Position numbers and translations under genes: made by a program. The notes under the pieces were generated by a model, which saw only the letters and a program-made list of their open reading frames with translations, ran no database searches and had not been told where the DNA came from. Positions 1-9,705 of a DNA stretch of 64,000 bases are shown here, one piece after another (the first letter of the stretch is position 1; the number at the start of each line of letters is the position of its first letter). The stretch covers positions 1-64,000 of the forward strand of contig WHVA01000186.1 of assembly GCA_015179125.1 (NCBI GenBank), given 5' to 3'. This stretch comes from Gautieria morchelliformis (Eukaryota; Basidiomycota; Agaricomycetes; Gomphales; Gomphaceae).

Positions 1-470
1 CCTGTAGTGCTTGACAGTCTGTCTCGATCTCAATTTCCGTTCCATATACTTATAATGTTGTTGAATTCATCCAGCACAAACTTCAGGGCTGCAAACTCCA
101 GCATGAATGGTTCATAGTTCTCTTTGCTCTTCGATGTGCGCTTTGAGCAGAAGACTACTGGGTGCCATTTCCTCACTGTGTTGTCTTTGCTGTCGGTGTC
201 TTTGATTTGTTGGCTTAGCATTCCCCCGAAGCCCTTTTCAACCCGTCCCTCATGACCCTGAAGATCCTCCTGTCATATTATGCACTGCGTAGGACTGGTT
301 CTGAGGCTAGGAGTATCTTGATTTTGAGGAATGCCTTGTGCTATTCTTCTCCCAGCTGCGCCTAATGGGTGTCATCTTCAGCACTCTCTTGAAGGTTCCA
401 CACTTCATCTTCCCCATGGTTGTTGACTTTCCGGCTTATCTCTTGTGAGATCTGACAATGGCTGCACAAT
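1..470 (-). mobile_element. Ty3/gypsy pol fragment (RNase H region)
   Basis: Minus-strand translation between about 220 and 1 gives a stretch with HPVVFCSKRTSKSKENYEP followed by LEFAALKFVLDEFN and then EIETDCQAL. This is the RNase H region of basidiomycete Ty3/gypsy polyproteins, just after the reverse transcriptase thumb. Sequence from about 230 to 470 on the same strand reads like the weakly conserved connection upstream. The element runs off the left edge of the window. No LTR is visible. It is a broken, old fragment. Confidence 0.75.
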
Positions 471-479
471 CTTCATGAA

Positions 480-720
480 TCTGTGCACCGTACCAACAAG
501 TGCAGCCTACGGTGCACAAGCACTGTTTCCTGCCTCTCACTATGGTGCACATGCACCGTAGGCCACGCCTCAGTACGGTGCCCATGCACCCTATGCCACC
601 TGTCAGTACAGTGCATGTGCACCATAGGATGCTGTCTCCCTATGGTGCATGAGCACCATAACCTGCCTCTCACTACGGTCCATGTGCACCATGGCACACC
701 TGTCAGTATGGTGCACTTGT
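480..720. repeat. Minisatellite with palindromic 20-bp cores, locus 1
   Basis: About seven units of roughly 34 bp. Each has a near-palindromic core close to TACGGTGCACATGCACCGTA and a spacer of about 15 bp resembling GGCCTGCCTCTCAGT. Cores vary at single positions, but the central GTGCAC/GTGCAY symmetry is kept. The same units recur at 22283-22515 and, inverted, at 23400-23545. Reading frames stay open here on both strands, but the peptides only mirror the repeat, so I do not call a gene. Confidence 0.7.
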
Positions 721-1038
721 TCCAGCCTCATCACAATCAGGCACACTGGCCTTGCCCCTTGGCACACCTCATAAGGTCCCAGCAGGCAAGCATGGACCTG
801 CAGCTTGCCATAAGCACACATCCTCCATCATTAGCAACTTTGCAGTGCAGAGGCTTTCCTCACACAGGTCGCCGCTGTCACATCTGTGATGGATGGCCAT
901 GTGTGCACAGTGCCCACACACACAGAAGGGTCGGAATACCTCACTGTGAGTTTGCCTCCCTGGGATTGCTTCCCCATGTCTTAGACAGTGACTGCCACCA
1001 GGTGGTTGGACTCCATGAACATCTGACCACACCTTGCA
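721..1038. other. Unassigned interval
   Basis: A frame from the minisatellite stays open on the plus strand to about 1150. It has no recognisable domain and reads into the adjacent repeat, so it is not called as a gene. Confidence 0.5.
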
Positions 1039-2321
1039 AACCCTTCAAGACTTTGGTGTTATTGCTGACGCCTCAATCCATCAGAATGTGTCGTTTACAA
1101 GACTTCAAGAATATCAAACAATGCTGCAGCACAACTCCAGAAATAATTTGATATTTGTACCTTGGTTGCAATCCATGTAAAAACTAGTCCAAGTTAATAT
1201 GGATGGAAGGCAATGCATTTCCTAGCAGCACTGAACAATAAACTAAAAGACTGTACGTTCAAGGACACTATCAGGGTCCAAGCATATTCCAAAATACAAA
1301 GAAATGTACTTATCAGTCAAGTTTATAAATGGTCTGCCCTGATAATCTACCAGCACACTGCAATAAAATGAGGGATGAGTTTTGTGGAAGTGACTTGCGA
1401 AAGTCTCTGAACAGGAAAATCAACTGATCAGATCATCTCAGGTATTGGAATGCGAATGGCAAGACTATCAATTGACAGACTCACTCTGTAGAATTACACC
1501 TGGAGGATTAGTCCAAGTGGCTAAGCAGTAAAGTAACTACTTAATGAGGAATTAGACACTAAAGTAAGGAGGGTGTTTGGAATTACTATAATATCAGATG
1601 TTTACTAATAAAAGTGATATTCCCATAAAACTCCATCTTTAAATAGTGATATCTTTTCTGAAACTATTCCATCATTAAAAAGCAATTCTGGGAAATAGTT
1701 CTCCATGTTACATGCTAAACAATTAAAGGTCATTTAATAGAATCCATTGTATATGATTTCCTTCTGTTTATAGATATCTGTTAATACTTTTGTTGGTACT
1801 CCATTTTTTAAAAACTAAACTGCAGTTCTTTCCATGTAAAATATGTAAGATATTATTGGAGATTTTTCATGCTACAACCTTCCTAATTAAGCAAACCCAC
1901 CCAGGTATTCTTAGTATGTTGAATCAAATAGAAATACATTCTAGTTAACTCACCCATTCCGAGGTAACACGTATGTATTTAAAGGTGTCAATGGCATACA
2001 CGTGTATGAAATGTACTATCTAAGGGAGTCTACCTTTTAAAATTCTTAAAGTTCTAACTCACCACAGTGTTTCATAATCTATTCAGCTCTTAAAAGATGC
2101 TTTGTTTCATGATGTACAAATAAGTTTTAAAAATTCCAAAAGTTTTAAAATCCAAATTATGTTTAGAAAAGACTCCAAGTATTTAAATGGTCTTAAGGAG
2201 ATATTAGAGTTTGATACTTCTTATAGTTTCCGAACAACCTCCTAAGTGAATAACCCTAGCTGGGATTAGCAGCTTAGTAAGATGCAAGTCACATAAGGTC
2301 ACATGGATAGAAGATGTTAGA
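1039..2321 (-). mobile_element. LTR-like repeat, family C, copy 1 (interrupted)
   Basis: Reverse-complement relative of the 52706-53724 LTR. Shared landmarks are the AAGTCTTGAAGGGT end (here as ACCCTTCAAGACTTTGG), the GATCTGATCAGT stretch, and the block with CTAGCTGGGATTAGCAG. Similarity stops near 2321, before the TATA region kept in the other copies. The copy is split by the MITE at 1568-2242. It is a truncated, diverged LTR with no internal coding region attached. Confidence 0.6.
1568..2242. mobile_element. Non-autonomous DNA transposon, PIF/Harbinger-like MITE
   Basis: This is a 675-bp AT-rich insertion. Its left end is GGAGGGTGTTTGGAATTACT. The right end, read inverted, is GGAGGTTGTTCGGAAACTAT, giving imperfect terminal inverted repeats of about 24 bp. 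It is flanked by TAA at 1565-1567 and 2243-2245. The related repeat at 53186-53188 has one TTA (TAA on the other strand) and no insert, so the boundaries and the 3-bp duplication follow from an empty site. A GGGTGTTTGG-type end with a TAA duplication is typical of PIF/Harbinger. No transposase is encoded. Confidence 0.85.
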
Positions 2322-2774
2322 TTTCTATCCCTTGTAACGATTGTGGTGTGTTTGTGCAAAGAAACTAAGAATTGTTACAAATATGGTCATCACCCATCCA
2401 AAACATCACAGTCTTCTCCCACCTCCGATCCACACCGCATACACACGTTCACACCAGCCATCCAATCCTTACCAACCCATACATGACTTCCTAAGCCCAT
2501 GCATACCCACATGCTCCACAATCTCACCACTTCATAGAACCATGGATCAACAGTCGATATAGCAAGCCACAGACCCATCCCCGAGCCCGAGACCGTCTGA
2601 TCTGTGGAGTGGCACGACAGCTAGCCTGCCATGCAGGCACCTTTCCTTCCTACCTTTCCCTTCTATCTTACCCATCACTCACTTCTGATACCAATGTCAT
2701 ATGCTCTCCCTCCCAATCAGTAGATAGAGTATGTACACACTACAGCGACTGGCATTCCAAACCCTGTAACCCAA
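2322..2774. other. Unassigned interval
   Basis: Pyrimidine-rich sequence with scattered CACC and CCATC motifs. No coding, RNA or repeat assignment. Confidence 0.5.
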
Positions 2775-2779
2775 GCCTC

Positions 2780-3077
2780 TGTCAAGATTGGTTTTTAGGT
2801 GTTAATATCGTGTATTGGTGAACACAGCGAATGCCTGAATAACTTGTGTGAAGAGGTATGCCGTTTGGTGAATAAGGTGAATGAATAAGTGTTCAGAAGG
2901 TAAGAGGGCTGCCCGAACGGAGCTCGCTGTCAAGATTGGTTTTTAGGCGTTAATATCGTGTATTAGTGAACACAGCAAATGCCCGAATAACTTGTGTGAA
3001 TAGGTATGCCGTTCGGCGAAGAGGGTGAACCAATAAATGTTCACAAGATAAGAGGGCTGCCAGAATGGGGCTCCTAT
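2780..3077. repeat. 149-bp tandem duplication at the LTR end
   Basis: The terminal segment beginning TGTCAAGATTGGTTTTTAGG occurs at 2780 and again at 2929. The two units are nearly identical, including the ATATCGTGTATT and AATAACTTGTGTGAA landmarks. The LTR terminus of the composite element is duplicated head to tail. The 46850-48124 copy has only one such segment. Confidence 0.8.
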
Positions 3078-3510
3078 CTACAGTCATAGCGAAATAGCCC
3101 GTGACACTTGACGATGTAACATGCAAGGTGTTGTCTAAGTAGCGACACTCCTTTCACCGGCGAAGGCGCTCCTTCAGAGCCCTTCGCCGACAGCGTAGAA
3201 AATAGTTCGAAGGCTAAAGTAACGAAGGTGAAGTATGAAAACTCACCAGTGGTACTCAAGTCCTCCTCTGGTCGAAGATCTGAATCTACAGGTGAGGGCT
3301 CAAGACGATGATCACAGTGAGGTCGAGTTTGCACAAGATGGACGTATGATAATTGAACGGGGGAATATACATGCGAATGTAAACTACTTATATCGAATGG
3401 TCGTAAGGTATCAGCGAATAGGAAAGAGGCCGTCATGAGTCAGCGTTGGATAGGGGTGCGCAGTCATGATACAAATAGATGAAATAAACATACAATAGAG
3501 TGGGGGAGGA

Positions 3511-5343
3511 TGTCATGATTCGTTTATTCTGCGAATCATCCCTCAGAACACAGTGAATGACCTCCTGAACCAGCAAACGGCTGCCCGAACCAGCGAATAT
3601 CTTGCCAAAATATTTGTCGCCATACTGCTTTCACAGTCGCTATTCGCATCATTCCTGCCAGGACGCCAGGTGTTGGGGCCCTCATCCATCATAGAACCCA
3701 TCATCTGTTAAACTCCCACCCCATGACAGACCCACATGCTCAGGATGCATTCGGATAGTGTCAGTTGCAGCCTCCATGCAGGTTGGACTCAATGGGACTC
3801 GTACCACTGCAGGGCAGGACGAATTAGCTTCGCTGAAGTTTTCACTACACAGTTGTCATGACCCATTCATTTCTCGTATCCAGCTATCCCTGTTTTCCCT
3901 TTCACCACTCTTCCATGTTCGCTCGTCTTCTCTCCATTCGCTCCTGGCTCCATTCGCTCCTGGCTCCATTCGCTCCTGGCTCCATTCGCTCCTGGCTCCA
4001 TTCGCTCCCTCCTGGCTCCATTCGCTCCTGGCTCCATTCGCTCCTGGCTCCATTCGCTCCTGGCTCCATTCGCTCCTGGCTCCATTCGCTCCTGGCTCCA
4101 TTCGCTCCTGGCTCCATTCGCTCCTGGCTCCATTCGCTCCTGGCTCCATTCGCTCCTGGCTCCATTCGCTCCTGGCTCCATTCGCTCCTGGCTCCATTCG
4201 CTCCTGGCTCCATTCGCTCCTGGCTCCATTCGCTCCTGGCTCCATTCGCTCCTGGCTCCATTCGCTCCTGGCTCCATTCGCTCCTGGCTCCATTCGCTCC
4301 TGGCTCCATTCGCTCCTGGCTCCATTCGCTCCTGGCTCCATTCGCTCCTGGCTCCATTCGCTCCTGGCTCCATTCGCTCCTGGCTCCATTCGCTCCTGGC
4401 TCCATTCGCTCCTGGCTCCATTCGCTCCTGGCTCCATTCGCTCCTGGCTCCATTCGCTCCTGGCTCCATTCGCTCCTCGTATCATTCACCAGCAGGCACG
4501 CCATCAAACACGATCGACATCCTTTACCCGGATTGATGGTTCATCACTGGTCCCAACATCTTCTCAACTCAACCCCCTTTGGGTGTTCCTATGGCCAGAA
4601 TGCATTCGCAGGGCATCCTACCTGTAGGTCATGTGGGATCAACCCAGCAGATGAAGAGTCCATGCAGGGTGGTGTATATGCAGGTCCCAAGGCATGGTTT
4701 CGTACATAGGGGCCTTCGCCCTGTTTCCTCTCCGTCGTTTCATGTTCGCACCCCTCTTCCATTCTATTGTATGTCTATTTCATCTGTTATGTATCCTGAC
4801 CGCGCACCCCTATCCAACCCTGACTCCAGACGGCCTCTTTCCTATTCGCTAGCACCATATGAGCATTCGGTATAAGTAGTCTACATTCGCATGTATATTC
4901 TCCAGTTTAATTATCATACGTCCATCTTGTGCAAACTTGACCTCGCTGTGACTATCGTCTTGAGCCTTCCCCTGTAGATTTCTATCTTCAACCAGAAGAA
5001 GACTTAGGCATCACTGGTGAGTTCTCATACTTCATCTTTGTTACCTTAGCCTTCGAGGTATTTTCTGTGCTGTCAGCGAAGGGCTCCAAAGGAGCGCCTT
5101 CACCGGCGAAAGGATTGTTGCTACTTAGACAACCTTTCCGTGACACCTTGCATGTTACATCATCAAGTGACATGGGCTATTTCGCTATGACTGTAGATCA
5201 GGGCGAATTCCTTTTGAGTAACCCTCTTACTTCTTAACCCTTACCTCTTCGGTACTGTTCGCTGGGCGATTCGCTAGATCGCACACGCTATTTGGGCATT
5301 CGCCACTAACATGCGATATTAACCCCAATATCCAATCTTGACA
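3511..5343 (+). mobile_element. Nested solo LTR, family A
   Basis: Plus-strand LTR beginning TGTCATGATTCG and ending CCAATCTTGACA. It is flanked by GAGGA at 3506-3510 and 5344-5348, an exact 5-bp duplication cut into the older minus-strand LTR. A TATA-like CGGTATAAGTAG sits near 4870, where a U3 promoter is expected. At 1833 bp it is longer than the 1275-bp relative at 46850 because of an expanded 16-bp minisatellite (3932-4477). It has no internal region, so it is a solo LTR, younger than the element it interrupts. Confidence 0.8.
3932..4477. repeat. 16-bp minisatellite, about 34 units
   Basis: The unit CTCCATTCGCTCCTGG is repeated almost without change. One irregularity near 4004 (an extra CTCC) shifts the register. 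Because 16 is not a multiple of 3, each strand repeats as a 48-bp, 16-residue cycle that has no stop. All six frames are therefore open across the array. The long predicted peptides (LHSLLAPFAPGSIRSW type on plus, MEPGANGARSEWSQER type on minus) are by-products. It lies inside the U3 side of the nested LTR. Confidence 0.9.
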
Positions 5344-6902
5344 GAGGAGTGCGAACGTGAAACGACAGAGGGAAAAGAGGGCGAAGGCACTTATGTACGA
5401 AACCACATCTTGGGACCTGCATATTCACCACCCTGCACGGACTCTTCATCTGCTGGGTTGATCCTACATGACCTACGGGTAGGACGTCCCGCGAATGCAT
5501 TCCGGTCATATGAACACCTAAAGGGGTTGCATTAGGAAGATGATGGGGCCAGTGATGGACCATCATGCCGGGTAAAGGATGTCGATCGTGTTTGATGGCA
5601 TGCCTGCTGGTGAATGATGTGAGCAGTGAACAACTGTTTGGCGAATGGGGCGAACAGCGAATGGAGGGAACATAGGGGAGGAGTGGTCGAAGAGTAGGGT
5701 GAACTCAGGCCAAGATGCAGAGGGAGCGATGAGGGGGAATGTAGAGGGAGTGAGGTAAGGGAAATAGACGGGTCATGACACTCGCCCTATCTACAGTTGT
5801 AGCAAAATAGCCCGTGGCACTCGACGATATAACATGTGAGGTGTCACAAAAAGGTTGTCTAAGTAGCAACAATCCTTTCACCGGTGAAGGCACTCCTTCG
5901 GAGTCCTTCGCCGACAGCACAGAGAATAGGTCGAAGACTAAGGTAACGAAGGTGAAGTACGAAAGCTCACCAGTGGTGCTCAAGTCTTCCTCTGGTCGAA
6001 GATGGGAATCTACAGGAGAGGGCTCAAGATGGTGATCACAGTGAGGTCAAGTTTGCACAAGCTAGACGTATGATAATTGAACTGAGGAATATACATGAAA
6101 ATGTAAACTACTTATATCGAATGCTCGTATGGTAACAGCGAATAGGAAAGAGGCCGTCGTGCGTCAGGGCTGGATAGGGGTGCGCAGTCATGATACAAAT
6201 AGATGAAATGAACATACAATAGAATGGAAGAGGAGTGTGAACATGAAACGACGGAGAGGAAGGGGGGCGAAGGCACCTATGTACGAAAACACGCCTTGGG
6301 GCCTGCATATACACCCTGCACGGACTCTTTGTCTGCTGGGTTGATCCCACACCTACGGGTAGGACGTCCCACGAATGCACCCCGGCCATATGAACGCCTA
6401 AAGGGGTTGCATTGGGAAGATGATGGGGCCAGTGATGGGCCATCATGCCGGGTAGAGGATGTCGATCACGTTTGATGGCGTGCCTGCTGGCGAATGATGC
6501 GAGCAGCAAATGGTTGTTCGGTGAATGCAGCAAAGGGCGAACGGAGAGAACATAGAGGAGGCATGGTCGAAGGGAGGGGTGAAGCCGAGCGAACACGGAG
6601 GAGGAGTGGTGAAAGGGGAAACAGGGATAGCTGGGTGCAGGAAATACATGAGTCGTGACAATCCGATTATAGGAACATCGAAAGGGGGTTGAGCGGAGGA
6701 GGTGATAGGGCCAGTGATGAACCACCAAGCCGGTCCAAGAACATCGATCGTGCTTTGATGGTGTGACTATGGCGAATGACGCGAACAGCGAAGATCGATT
6801 GCCGAACCCGGCGAAGGGCGATAGGAGCGAACATAGAGGTGGAGTGAGGAATGGGAGGACAGAGCGACTGGGTACAGGAAATAAACACGTCATGACAGCC
6901 TC

Positions 6903-7348
6903 ACACACATACCCACTCGTGCCGGTCACACCTCTTCCATCCTAGCTCACTCTACGCAATAGTTAAATAGCTGCCATGTGTACACTAGACTACCAGTCAA
7001 TTCAACTCGTAACTTTCCAAGAATCCTTTCCTCTCGACACATATAAATCTGCATATCTTCTATCTACTACATACACTTTCTACAAAACCCTTAGACCCAT
7101 ATTTCTCGAATCCACCCTCGATTCAGCTTTACTTGAAAGCTTGAATCATATATCTACCAAGTCATACCACATCTTGTCCAGATATTTTGTCAAGAATACC
7201 CAGCCAATCACTTTCCCTGGTTGGTACAGCCTTGTACAGCCCCATGACATCACGTGACTTATTTGGGGTTGTATCACCTTGTTTGGAGGCTCTGTTCATC
7301 CAATAGGTTTTGCTGAACTTGTAAGATAGCAGCAGTATAGACCGTGCA
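6903..7348. other. Unassigned interval
   Basis: A plus-strand frame from 6976 to 7257 (93 residues) has no recognisable domain and no supporting context. Its status is undecided; nothing else is seen. Confidence 0.4.
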
Positions 7349-8071
7349 CCCTCTTTTTTTTATTTTTTATTTATTTATTCTCCAATTTATTGTCTTTTGG
7401 GGTGTAGCCCTATGTAAGACAGTTCATACAAAGTGCTGGTCAACATGATTTTTCTACATGTCCTTTGATTATCAGTCTCTGCTTATGCTCCGTGGGCAAG
7501 GCCCTGGGCGTGTCCGTGCCTGCGTGAGGCTGGGGTGTGCGTGTCGTGTGTCTCTCCATCTTCTCTTTCCTCCTATTTCCTCATAGTCTCTTTCTCCCCC
7601 GGCAAGATTAAGTCCCCATGCGTCTTCCTGAACCTTCCAGTGTCTTGGATGTACTGGAACAAAGGCACCATCACCTTCCGTCTCATTAACAGGGTTCTCG
7701 CTGAATCCGCCCCTCTACACATCTCTCTCCTCAGTCTCTTCCTCTGCTCTTGGTACCCAGGGCATCTGAAAAGGTAATGGTGGACAGTCTCTTCCGGTGC
7801 ATTACACTTCAGGCATCTGGGGGACTCTTCCTTGCCTATTTTTGCCAGGTGTTTGTTCAGGGGTGCGTGCCCAGTTCTGAGCTGTATGAGTAGCGCTGCG
7901 TGCCTGTGGGGCATGTTGGCAGTGAGCTTTGCCAACGCTATCGAAGGCATGGATGGGCCAATCTTGTGCGCAATTTTAGCTCTTGGGGACTTAGTGAATG
8001 CTTCTCTGGCCTCCCACTTGAGCTCTCTATGGTACCACTGTATCTCCGCCGCTTTGCTTCTTGGGAGGTCT
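7349..8071 (-). mobile_element. LINE (RNase H-bearing, Tad1/I-like), 3' end
   Basis: Minus-strand, 5'-truncated non-LTR retrotransposon. The T-rich run at about 7353-7380 is the inverted poly(A)-like tail. Next to it is the shared LINE 3' tail with GTCTTACATAGGGC and CCCCAAAAGA. The frame from 7950 to 7573 gives the ORF2 C-terminus with the zinc-knuckle-like ESPRCLKC followed by ETVHHYLFRCPGYQEQR, a C-x2-C-x-H-x-C pattern. Upstream sequence to 8071 continues the same protein, and the copy then meets the family C LTR. It is broken and truncated. Confidence 0.8.
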
Positions 8072-9010
8072 TGTTTTGGAACCCTTCAAGACTTTGGTGT
8101 TAGAGCTAACGCCTTGGTCTATCAGAACGTGTCGTATACGAAACTGCAAGAATATTAGACACTACTGGCATAATGAATAACAAACTATTAGTTTGTAGGT
8201 TCGAGGACGACTATCGGGGTCCAAGTATTCCAAAAAGAGAGGAATGGCTTTCGCAGGAGAGTTTGTAAGTGGGCTGACCCGATTAACGTCAACGCACTGC
8301 AATAAACGAGTGACTGGTTTTTGGGTAGTGACTTGTGAAAGTCTCTGAACAGGAAAATCGACTGATCAGATCGTCTCGGGTATTGGAGTGCTAATTGGCA
8401 AGAAAATCGATTGACAACCTCACTCTGCAGAATTTCACCTGAAGGGTTAGTCTGGGTGGCTAAGTAGAAAAGCAACTACTTAACTGAGAATTAATACACT
8501 AAGCAAGTGTAATAACCCTAGCTGGGGTTAGCAGCCTGGTAAGCTGTGCAAGCTTGGCAAGTCACACAAGGTGCATTGGATAGAAGATGGTAGATTGGCT
8601 GATGAAAAGGCAGGCAAAAGGGCCTCCTTTTATATTGTAATGTACATGAGCTTAGTAAGCAGGTAGAACCTTCTATCTATTAATGGAATGGGGGGAGCAG
8701 CTTGTGGAAGCTGGAAGAAAGTATAGGAAGGGTCTGGGTGGTTCCAGATGACTCACAGCGTTTCCTACCAATCATAGCTTGATTTGTCAGGACTGACTCA
8801 CTGATCAGAGTCATGTGACTTGGCACAGCTTGGTTGAGTCATGTACTCCTGACTCACCAAGATGTGCCTGATTTTGTTGAGTCACTGAGGCTGTACATTC
8901 AGTTATGACTTTGGCACTCAGAGGCTGAGTAAGCAGATCTGAGCCAATTAGTGCTCTGTAGCCACAATAACCAAGGGCACTGCTTAGCATTGCCTTGTAT
9001 AGCCCGACAC
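8072..9010 (-). mobile_element. LTR-like repeat, family C, copy 2
   Basis: Minus-strand copy beginning TGTTTTGGAACCCTTCAAG and sharing long stretches with 52706-53724. Shared parts include the AATATAAAAGGAGGCC TATA region (inverted near 8625-8640), the CTAGCTGGGGTTAGCAG block and the GATCGTCTCGGGTATTGGAG block. The far end near 9010 is approximate because similarity fades upstream of the TATA region. I could not find a target-site duplication. It is a solo, diverged LTR. Confidence 0.6.
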
Positions 9011-9423
9011 AGCCTTGTTACCATGACTGACCAAGATCCCCACTGTTTGGTTCAGCCAAATAGGCTGCACAGTTGCTATGGCTGCATATAGCAATAGTTT
9101 GAGACTCAGCTGGAATTTACTGAGAGAGCCATCCTGCCGGACTTGTGGGCGCTTGAGTGACCAGAAGTCCGAAAATACGGTTACCGCCGAGGTGTCCGGC
9201 GGAGTTTTAAATGGAAAGTCCGTGACAGAGTTGTGGGTGCAAATGGACACACAACTCTGCAATAGCAGAAATAAGGCAGTTTGGGCCAAATAAATTGCGG
9301 AAAAATATGGAAAAATAGGGGAACGATGGAGGGATGTTTGAAATACTCCCACAATTTCTTATAGCTTCGTTTATATGCTATAACTCGTGAAAAAGTGGAA
9401 ATACACCGGTATGAGCCTATTGT
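9011..9423. other. Unassigned interval
   Basis: Overlapping short frames on both strands without recognisable domains. Possibly further LTR-derived sequence, but I cannot support a boundary. Confidence 0.4.
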
Positions 9424-9705
9424 AGCTGGTTGAACAGCTGATTCCCCAACAGGTCTCCTCTGCATTCCAGTGGTATCAAGCGCACTTTGCTCGAGTCTCC
9501 CGCCGCTGCCTTTTTTGCTTCCTCATCTGCGCACTCATTCCCTGCCACTCCTTTGTGACCCGGGACCCACCTCATGACCACCTCTGGCCGCCTCTGTAGC
9601 CCCATGACCCCTTCTACTTGCCTGTGAAGCGCGTCTACCAGGTATTGTCCCAACATTGTTTCTCCCGCCTTGTTGTCAGAATCGTCGCCTGGCTGTCACT
9701 TGCGA
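9424..9705 (-). mobile_element. LINE fragment (RNase H C-terminal half)
   Basis: Minus-strand translation gives RYVIASDSQATILTTRRE and then WVPGHKGVAGNECADEEAKKAA, the RNase H segment of the same LINE clade as its neighbours. It adjoins another LINE copy at about 9705 whose translation picks up at an overlapping part of the protein. These are therefore two separate copies abutting, not one continuous element. Confidence 0.7.

Larger units (their letters stand above)
2780..6897 (-). mobile_element. Composite LTR element, family A, with internal duplication
   Basis: The outer ends are TGTCAAGATTGG on the left and CGTCATGACA on the right, flanked by an exact GCCTC duplication (2775-2779 and 6898-6902). 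The body is minus-strand LTR sequence with no gag or pol. One LTR-like stretch runs 2780-3505 and resumes at 5344-5780. It is followed by a second, partial LTR copy (5781-6663) and an extra U3-like segment (6664-6897). The pattern fits two LTRs brought together by recombination, or an LTR with tandem internal duplication. A second LTR (3511-5343) is nested inside. This is a fossil without coding capacity. Confidence 0.75.

Noticed and set aside
480-720. CRISPR-like look: regular palindromic repeats with short spacers
   Set aside because: Spacers are themselves conserved (GGCCTGCCTCTCAGT type), repeats vary, no cas genes are present and the DNA is fungal. It is a minisatellite.
483-1151. Long plus-strand frame of 222 residues
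   Set aside because: Its first third only mirrors the minisatellite and the rest has no domain and runs into an LTR-like repeat.
3758-4709. Long frames of 280-290 residues on plus and about 200 on minus
   Set aside because: All are produced by the stop-free 16-bp repeat; the peptides are the same 16 residues in shifted registers.
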